Positions 58,590 to 64,000 of a DNA stretch of 64,000 nucleotides are shown here, piece by piece; position 1 is the first letter of the stretch, and each line of letters begins with the position of its first letter. Location of the stretch: the NCBI GenBank assembly GCA_049325575.1, contig JBMOLK010000058.1:45192-109191 (forward strand), given 5' to 3'. The notes beneath the pieces are model-generated. The model was not told where the DNA came from. It saw only the letters and a list, made by a program, of their open reading frames with translations, and made no database searches. This DNA comes from JBMOLK01 sp049325575. GTDB lineage: Bacteria; Bacillota; Clostridia; Acetivibrionales; Acetivibrionaceae. The translations under genes were made by a program, and so were the position numbers.

Positions 58590-59951
58590 ATGCTCAAAAA
58601 GGTAATTGCCTTCTTGCTGATTGCTGTATTAGCAGTTAGCTTGGCAGCATGTAACACCAGTAAACCTAGTATTGAACCGGTAGCAAGTACTGAACCGGTA
58701 GCAAGTACTGAACCAGTAAAGGATGTAACTCTTTCAATTTGGATCATGCCAAACAGTCCTACACCTGATCAAGATTTTCTTGATGTAGTAAAACCTTTCA
58801 TGGACGCTAATCCTAACATCAAAGTTCAACCTACAGTTATTGACTGGGGTTCAGCACAAACAAAGATAACTGCAGCTGCTACAAGTGGTGAAGCTCCAGA
58901 CATTACACAGCTTGGAACTACTTGGGTTGCATCTATCACTTCAATGGATGCTTTAGTTGATATGGCTGGTAAAGTTGACAAGAGCATTTTCTTGGATCCA
59001 GCTTTGGAAACAAGCGGTTCAAGAGGAAATGATGCTATGACAGCTGCTCCTTGGTTCGTTGAAACAAGAGCTCTTTACTACAGAAAAGACGCTTGTGAAA
59101 AGGCTGGCGTAGATCCTTCAAAGGATTTCGCTACATGGGAAAGCTTCAAAGCTGCTCTTAAGAAACTTAACAATGTTGAAGTTGACGGTAAGAAATTACC
59201 TGCTTTAGGTATGCCAGGTAAGAACGACTGGAACGTTGTTCACAACTTCTCACACTGGATTTATGGAGCAGGCGGAGACTTCTTGACTCCTGATACTACA
59301 AAAGCTGCATTTGCTAGTGATGCTGCTTTAGAAGGTATCAAATTCTATTCAGAACTTGCTGTTGAAGGTTTATTGGATAAACCATCACTCGAAAAGAATA
59401 CAGCTGACGTAGAATCCACATTTAACAATGGTGGATATGCTGCATCATTTATGGGTCCTTGGAACATCGCTACACTTGTTAACAACAAAGCTAAAGGTGA
59501 AAACGACATAGTTGACAAAGTTGCAGTTGCTATGATTCCAGAAGGTCCAAAAGGTAGAGTTGCATTCTTGGGTGGAAGTACACTTGCTATATACAAATCC
59601 ACAAAGAATGTTGACGCTGCTATACAGCTCGTTAACTTCCTCTGCAGCAAAGATGCACAGATCGCTTATGCTAAGAAGACTGGTATGCTTCCATCTGTAA
59701 AAGCTGCTTACGAAGATCCATTCATTGATCAAGATCCATTCCGTTCAGTATTCAAGCAGCAGATGGCATATGCAAAAGCATATCCTTCAGTTCCAGGTTG
59801 GCTTCCAGCGGAAGTTTACTTCCAACAAGGTTTAAGCAAAATCTGGGATAATGCTATGGGTGTAGAAGGCGCTTACAGCTTTGACAAAACAAAGAATATT
59901 GTTAAAGAAGTTGAAGGCCAAATCAACACTGTATTAGAAACTAACCAATAA
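58590..59951 (+). CDS. sugar ABC transporter substrate-binding lipoprotein (CbpB-like)
   Basis: 453 residues. SD aaaggggg. Lipobox SLAAC (Cys about 21), then a short duplicated linker EPVASTEPVASTEPV and a family-1 binding protein fold: TLSIWIMPNSPTPDQ, FVETRALYYRKD, FNNGGYAASFMGPWN, FLGGSTLAIYKST. Two permease genes follow. The set resembles the cellodextrin transporter CbpB-MsdB of A. thermocellum, so cello-oligosaccharides are the probable cargo. Codon choice (many GCT, GTT, TTC, AAC) differs from neighbours and suggests very high expression. Confidence 0.9.
   Translation: MLKKVIAFLLIAVLAVSLAACNTSKPSIEPVASTEPVASTEPVKDVTLSIWIMPNSPTPDQDFLDVVKPFMDANPNIKVQPTVIDWGSAQTKITAAATSGEAPDITQLGTTWVASITSMDALVDMAGKVDKSIFLDPALETSGSRGNDAMTAAPWFVETRALYYRKDACEKAGVDPSKDFATWESFKAALKKLNNVEVDGKKLPALGMPGKNDWNVVHNFSHWIYGAGGDFLTPDTTKAAFASDAALEGIKFYSELAVEGLLDKPSLEKNTADVESTFNNGGYAASFMGPWNIATLVNNKAKGENDIVDKVAVAMIPEGPKGRVAFLGGSTLAIYKSTKNVDAAIQLVNFLCSKDAQIAYAKKTGMLPSVKAAYEDPFIDQDPFRSVFKQQMAYAKAYPSVPGWLPAEVYFQQGLSKIWDNAMGVEGAYSFDKTKNIVKEVEGQINTVLETNQ
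58674..58718. repeat. 18-base tandem duplication in the lipoprotein linker
   Basis: gaaccggtagcaagtact occurs twice in a row (58674 and 58692) and a third, partial copy starts at 58710. It lengthens the linker after the lipid anchor in frame. Confidence 0.9.
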
Positions 59952-60008
59952 TTTCAGATAGACACATAAGTAAATACTTAATAAGAGTATTGATAAAGCA
60001 AATTGGGT

Positions 60009-60039
60009 CTAGTGCAAGGCATTTTGTGCCTTGCACTAG
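60009..60039 (+). other. 13-base perfect stem-loop between binding protein and permease
   Basis: ctagtgcaaggca, ttttg, tgccttgcactag. No T run follows directly, so it probably stabilises the binding-protein mRNA or partly terminates, giving more binding protein than permease. Confidence 0.75.
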
Positions 60040-60101
60040 CTCAATACTTTTATTATATTTTATACGTCAGAATGTTATAAAAATTGTGGGAGCTTGATTA
60101 T

Positions 60102-61082
60102 ATGGATATTCAATTAAAAAAATCTGGTATAGGGGTTAAAGATAATAAAGCAAGTTATTTATTATATTCTATAAAACAGAATGTATTTGCATATATATTA
60201 TTAATACCAGCTTTAGTTGCGATGCTTTTAGTGCATTTTATCCCAATGATTCAAGGTATATATATTTCTTTTATTGATTTAAGAATGAAAACGATGACAA
60301 AGTTTTTAAGTGCGCCTTTTATCGGTATTGAGAATTATTATAACATTTTCTTTAATCCGAAAAGCACACTAAGAGCCGGTTTCTGGGGGGCATTGAGAAA
60401 CACGGGTATATATACCATAATTGTTAGTATTGCAACACTGGCATTGGGAATTATTATAGCTATGCTGGTAAACAGGGAGTTCAAGTTTAAAGGTGTTGTA
60501 AGAACAGCACTTCTCATGCCTTGGGTTGTACCTTCATATGTTGTTGGTATAGTTTGGGGTTTCATGTGGAGGCAGGACACAGGTATAATTAATATTTTGT
60601 TCCATGACTGGCTACATATTTTCCCTGATAAACCTTACTGGCTTATAGGTCAAAATCAGTTGTGGGCTATTATAATACCTACTATTTGGAGAGGTCTTCC
60701 ACTTTCAATGATCTTAATGCTTGCAGGTCTGCAGAGTATATCCACTGATTACTACGAAGCCGCTGAAATAGATGGGGCAAACGGATGGCAGCAGTTCTGG
60801 AGCATAACAATGCCGTTATTAAGGCCTATTCTGGCAATTAACATTATGTTTGCACTTGTAACCAATATATACTCATATAACATCGTAGCAATGATGTTTG
60901 GTAATGGCGCAGGTATCCCTGGGGAATGGGGAGATCTGTTAATGACTAACATTCATAGGAATTCATTCCAATTATGGCAGTTTGGTCAAGGAGCTGCAGC
61001 ATTGGTTATTGTAATGTTCTTTGTTCTTGCTGTAGTGGGTCTATGGTATGTATTCTTTAAAGATGATTTGGTGGTGAAGTAA
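60102..61082 (+). CDS. sugar ABC transporter permease (MalF type)
   Basis: 326 residues from ATG 60102; GTG 60084 precedes the SD gggag. Six membrane helices. The EAA loop contacting the ATPase is EAAEIDGANGWQQFWSITMP. Pairs with the next permease (ATG overlaps its stop by one base). Likely cello-oligosaccharide uptake. Confidence 0.92.
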   Translation: MDIQLKKSGIGVKDNKASYLLYSIKQNVFAYILLIPALVAMLLVHFIPMIQGIYISFIDLRMKTMTKFLSAPFIGIENYYNIFFNPKSTLRAGFWGALRNTGIYTIIVSIATLALGIIIAMLVNREFKFKGVVRTALLMPWVVPSYVVGIVWGFMWRQDTGIINILFHDWLHIFPDKPYWLIGQNQLWAIIIPTIWRGLPLSMILMLAGLQSISTDYYEAAEIDGANGWQQFWSITMPLLRPILAINIMFALVTNIYSYNIVAMMFGNGAGIPGEWGDLLMTNIHRNSFQLWQFGQGAAALVIVMFFVLAVVGLWYVFFKDDLVVK

Positions 61083-61951
61083 TGGGTAAAACAGGTTATT
61101 TTGAATCGGTTAAAAGAAAGAAGAAGATTAAAGCTGCGTTGGCTAATGTAGCTCTTGCTATAATGGTGTTTTTTGCTTTAGGACCCATAATATATATGGT
61201 TGCAGCTTCATTAATGAAACATGCTCAGGTTGCTATGGGAACGTTAGGTCTGCCAATAAATTTTAGGAACTATATAGAAGTTTTCCAAATGCTTCCATTT
61301 GGGATATACTTTAGAAACAGTCTTATTGTATGTTTCACAGTTACTATAATTGCGTTGATTATTGCAACATTGGCCGGATATGCTCTGGCAAGGTATAAAT
61401 TTCCCGGTTCCGGTTTCTTCGGAATTCTTGTTCTTGCAACGCAGATGCTGCCCGGTATGATATTCTTGCTTCCACTGTATATTCAGTTCAGGAATATTCA
61501 AAATGCTACTGGATTTAAATTATTAAACACGCATCATGGTTTAATAATTGTTTACTCCGCCTTTTTTGTTCCGTTTAGCATATGGATTATAAGAGGGTTC
61601 TTTGCATCAATACCTGGAGAGCTTGAGGAAGCAGCAAGAATTGATGGATGTAATAAATTTATGGCGTTTATCAAGGTAATGCTTCCTTTAGCAGTACCCG
61701 GTATTATAGCAACTGCAATATATATCTTTTTGATGGCTTGGGATGAGTTGATTTTTGCATGGGTTCTCCTGCAAGGTACTGAAGTAATGACTATACCTGT
61801 AGGTATTAGAGCATTTATCGCGTTTACCACAGCTAGGTATGATTTATTACTTGCAGCTGGTTCTCTTGTAACTGTTCCTGTACTTATTGCATTCTTTACT
61901 ATGCAGAAGAAGTTTATCAGTGGTATGACTGCAGGTGCAGTTAAGGGTTAA
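61082..61951 (+). CDS. sugar ABC transporter permease (MalG type)
   Basis: 289 residues, start overlapping the preceding stop (taATG). Six membrane helices; EAA loop EEAARIDGCNKFMAFIKVMLP. Together with the MalF-type partner forms the channel. No ATPase gene is in the operon; in relatives one shared MsiK/MsdC-type ATPase serves several importers. Confidence 0.92.
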   Translation: MGKTGYFESVKRKKKIKAALANVALAIMVFFALGPIIYMVAASLMKHAQVAMGTLGLPINFRNYIEVFQMLPFGIYFRNSLIVCFTVTIIALIIATLAGYALARYKFPGSGFFGILVLATQMLPGMIFLLPLYIQFRNIQNATGFKLLNTHHGLIIVYSAFFVPFSIWIIRGFFASIPGELEEAARIDGCNKFMAFIKVMLPLAVPGIIATAIYIFLMAWDELIFAWVLLQGTEVMTIPVGIRAFIAFTTARYDLLLAAGSLVTVPVLIAFFTMQKKFISGMTAGAVKG

Positions 61952-62013
61952 GATAAGGTTTTGTTTAACAGATATATTTATTATGATTTGCATTAAGAGC
62001 TTTAATTATTATA

Positions 62014-62055
62014 TTTGAGCCTTAGCAGAATTTATATTTTTGCTAAGGCTCAAAA
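62014..62055 (+). terminator. terminator of the sugar ABC operon
   Basis: gagccttagca pairs with tgctaaggctc around a 13-base loop. A-rich rather than T-rich sequence follows, so termination strength is uncertain. Confidence 0.6.
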
Positions 62056-62237
62056 ACTTTATAGCAGGAAAAAGGGAAATAGTTTGAAACATTAGAAATA
62101 TGCTATTAAAATATAGTGTAAAGATAAAACTATTGCAGCTGTTATATAATAGTTACTATATTTGATATGTGTAATCTTTTTATGTGACATCAGGTTATAC
62201 GTTTTATCTTTAATTTAAATAGATAGGGTGTTTGAAC

Positions 62238-62534
62238 TTGAGTTTGGATTTGAGCATATCATATTCAGTTGCTGTTTTTATAGTTGTTTTATTAACCGCT
62301 TCTATTTTAAATTTGCTTAAGCAGCATTACATTTTCCAGATTACCGGTATAGCGTTTTTGTTTATGTATGCACTTATTAGAATAACATCTATTGCAAGCA
62401 ACAATACGGATACATCGTTTATTGAGCTGTATTCCATAATACTGCCGCTGCTTTCCGGAATCGGTGCTTGTCTAATTGCCATGTCCCTCGGGTTTTGGAT
62501 ATTTCCCCCAATAAGGAGAAAATTCAAGAGCTAA
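62238..62534 (+). CDS. small membrane protein of unknown function
   Basis: 98 residues from TTG 62238 (SD agggtg 7 bases upstream; TTG 62232 is closer). Three membrane helices: about 6-24, 32-50 and 66-88 (LPLLSGIGACLIAMSLGFW). No family recognised. It stands alone between the sugar importer and the amidase. Confidence 0.55.
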   Translation: MSLDLSISYSVAVFIVVLLTASILNLLKQHYIFQITGIAFLFMYALIRITSIASNNTDTSFIELYSIILPLLSGIGACLIAMSLGFWIFPPIRRKFKS

Positions 62535-62714
62535 ACACAGTTTTACTGTACTTAAAAAACCATTTTTTGCCTATATTATTGATTTATACTGGAGTAATGC
62601 CAGATAGATACTTTTCTTAATTATAATTGGAAAAAATTACATAGAGGAAACAGAAAGTTTTGTGTAGAAGTGTTATGTAAACTGATTAAAAAAAGATCTA
62701 TCGGGAGGGGAGAT

Positions 62715-63761
62715 ATGAAAAAGTTAGTTCTGTTATCACTAGTATTAACTTATATAACACTCTGCACAGGTCAAGGCTTTTCAGCAGGGCACAACTATTC
62801 AGGTTATCTGGCAGAACCCACAAATGCCAGGGTTGGTGTAAGCGGGAAAATAATTGAGCTTGAAAGAGATCCTGTTATTATAGGTGGAAGAATGGTAGTT
62901 CCAGCAAGAACCACATTTGAGAACCTGGGAATAAGGACTGACTGGGAAGATTCCAGCAATGTAGTAAAAATGGTAAAAGATAATACTGTTATTACTATGA
63001 GCATAGGTCATAAAGATGTATTTGTTAACAGCATTGAAAAAAATATGGAAGCTCCGCCTATACTGGTAAATGGTACAGTTATGGTGCCATTAAGATTTGT
63101 TGCCCAAACATTTGGTTCACGGGTAGGGTGGGACGGCAAGAACGGAGTAGCTTATATAGGTGATAGACCGCAAGTTATTTCAAGGGGCGGCAGTGCAAGC
63201 AGAAAGTTCAAAGTAGTAATAGACGCCGGACATGGGGGCAGAGACCCCGGGGCTACTTACGGAGGCATAAAGGAAAAAAACCTGAACATTGATATAGCAA
63301 GAAGGTTAAACGGTTTACTTAAGGAAGAAGGAATTACAACATATATGACCAGGACTGGGGACAGTTTCATCGGGTTATATTCAAGGTCAGGGTTGGCTAA
63401 TAGAGTTAATGCCGATCTACTGGTTAGTGTTCATAATAATGCGGGCTATAGAAGATATTCAGGTTCAATGACATTGTATTATCCCAGCAGCAGTAAGACA
63501 AGGGGTAATCTATCATCCTGGGATTTTGCCGCCATTGTGCAAAGAAATCTAAGTGAAGAACTGGGGTCAAAAGATCTAGGAATAATTCCCAGATCTAACC
63601 TTGCAGTTTTGAGGACCGCCAAAATGCCTTCAGTAATAGCGGAAGTGGGTTATATGACTAATGAGAACGATCTGCGTAGGCTTAAAACATCATCCTATAA
63701 GCAGAAAGCGGCAGAAGCTTTAAAAAATGCAGTTTTAGAAAGTCTGGACAAGATGTATTAA
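62715..63761 (+). CDS. secreted N-acetylmuramoyl-L-alanine amidase with copper-amine-oxidase-type domain
   Basis: 348 residues from ATG 62715 (SD gggaggggag); the frame from 62670 adds unrelated residues. Signal peptide to about 24. Cu_amine_oxidN1-type domain at about 40-150 (MVVPARTTFENLGI, MVPLRFVAQTFGSRVGWDG), a wall-associated module common in Clostridia. Amidase_3 at about 170-345 with DAGHGGRDPG, EKNLNID, SVHNNAG and AEVGYMTN. Cuts the MurNAc-peptide bond. Confidence 0.92.
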   Translation: MKKLVLLSLVLTYITLCTGQGFSAGHNYSGYLAEPTNARVGVSGKIIELERDPVIIGGRMVVPARTTFENLGIRTDWEDSSNVVKMVKDNTVITMSIGHKDVFVNSIEKNMEAPPILVNGTVMVPLRFVAQTFGSRVGWDGKNGVAYIGDRPQVISRGGSASRKFKVVIDAGHGGRDPGATYGGIKEKNLNIDIARRLNGLLKEEGITTYMTRTGDSFIGLYSRSGLANRVNADLLVSVHNNAGYRRYSGSMTLYYPSSSKTRGNLSSWDFAAIVQRNLSEELGSKDLGIIPRSNLAVLRTAKMPSVIAEVGYMTNENDLRRLKTSSYKQKAAEALKNAVLESLDKMY

Positions 63762-63776
63762 TAATTTCCCGCAAAT

Positions 63777-63823
63777 AAAAGCAATATTAATTGATAATTA
63801 TTATCAATTAATATTGCTTTTAT
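63777..63823 (+). terminator. terminator with a 20-base stem that contains a Fur box
   Basis: aaaagcaatattaattgata pairs with tatcaattaatattgctttt (the central ttat/ataa may also pair), ending in T. The centre reads TGATAAT-T-ATTATCA. Confidence 0.75.
63792..63806 (+). promoter_or_regulatory. Fur box 1 (perfect 7-1-7)
   Basis: TGATAATTATTATCA matches the Bacillus-type Fur consensus TGATAATNATTATCA at every position. It sits 8 bases upstream of the -35 at 63814. Confidence 0.75.
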
Positions 63824-63842
63824 TATTTGATTAGTTTATAAT
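63814..63842 (+). promoter_or_regulatory. sigma-A promoter of the right-edge gene
   Basis: TTGCTT (63814-63819), exactly 17 bases, TATAAT (63837-63842). Confidence 0.7.
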
Positions 63843-63871
63843 GGAAAAAAGATGTTTTTTTAAGGAATAAG

Positions 63872-63886
63872 TGATAATGATTATCA
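63872..63886 (+). promoter_or_regulatory. Fur box 2 (perfect 7-1-7)
   Basis: TGATAATGATTATCA, again a perfect 7-1-7 match, 29 bases downstream of the -10 and just before SD aaggagcg. Confidence 0.85.
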
Positions 63887-63906
63887 GTTGCAAGGAGCGT
63901 GTATAT

Positions 63907-64000
63907 ATGGATTGCTGCGGTAAGAAAGCAACATTTATTGATAGGTTAAAGGGTGCATTAAATTCAAGGTTTCCCGTAAAAGAAGACAAGAGTTCCATAG
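63907..64000 (+). CDS. start of an iron-regulated gene (partial)
   Basis: ATG 63907 with SD aaggagcg; 31 codons are visible before the window ends, beginning MDCCGKKATFIDRLKGAL. The N-terminal Cys pair and the two Fur boxes around the promoter suggest a role in iron uptake or an iron-sparing function. The product cannot be identified from this fragment. Confidence 0.6.
   Translation, partial: MDCCGKKATFIDRLKGALNSRFPVKEDKSSI

Overview
The window looks like a chromosome segment from a spore-forming, cellulosome-producing Clostridia species close to Acetivibrio/Ruminiclostridium (Acetivibrio thermocellum-like). Evidence: AT-rich Gram-positive gene style with strong Shine-Dalgarno (SD) sites and many TTG starts; sporulation genes (alpha/beta-type SASP, germination protease gpr, spoIVA, cwlD-like amidase); a type I dockerin with the S-T/K-R recognition pattern; and a CbpB/MsdB-like cello-oligosaccharide ABC importer. 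Most of the window is ordinary core genome with no prophage, insertion sequence or CRISPR array.

Layout. 1-4.4 kb: tautomerase, small unknown protein, YARHG lipoprotein, DNA polymerase IV, M50-like membrane protease. 4.4-8.9 kb: a decaying accessory patch, with a leader holding a promoter, octamer repeats and a terminator, a secreted alpha-2-macroglobulin/dockerin gene broken at two points, and a CE7 esterase cut off at its nucleophile motif. 8.9-11.9 kb (minus): PAS-GAF histidine kinase and a receiver-PP2C phosphatase. 12-16 kb: YlxP, tRNA-Ala, DUF202, a lone S14, a J-domain-like miniprotein, a 39-residue membrane protein, a solitary SIR2 protein, EngB. 16.1-19.2 kb: a secreted coiled-coil protein divergent from an OmpR-type two-component system. 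19.3-24.6 kb: TPP riboswitch and thiSGHF-thiD2/E-thiC. 25-31.5 kb: SASP, GNAT, SH3/NlpC hydrolase, ComEC, HolA, S20. 31.7-37.5 kb: Gpr, CwlD-like amidase, M50B-like protein with an altered active site, LigA, Cys-rich miniprotein, unknown membrane protein. 37.5-43.8 kb: probable small RNA, gatCAB, pta-ackA. 43.9-50.4 kb: DesK/NarL-type two-component system with lipoprotein and ABC-2 exporter (LnrJK-LMN-like). 50.5-57.7 kb: yceD-rpmF, DUF512, der, plsY, gpsA, spoIVA. 58-64 kb: possible Spo0E-like small ORF, sugar ABC importer without ATPase, small membrane protein, amidase with a copper-amine-oxidase-type domain, and the start of a gene whose promoter is flanked by two perfect Fur boxes.

How the genes work together: thiS-G-H-F makes the thiazole, thiC the pyrimidine, and the ThiD2-ThiE fusion phosphorylates the pyrimidine and joins the halves, all under TPP control. 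pta-ackA makes ATP and acetate from acetyl-CoA. gatCAB makes Gln-tRNA/Asn-tRNA. gpr degrades SASPs in germination, and spoIVA and the CwlD-like amidase build the spore coat and cortex. The most promising places for something new are the probable sRNA before gatC, the dyad-controlled lipoprotein/ABC operon, the structured element between the SASP and GNAT genes, the solitary SIR2 protein, and the Fur-flanked promoter at the right edge. I did not find a convincing wholly new multi-gene system.
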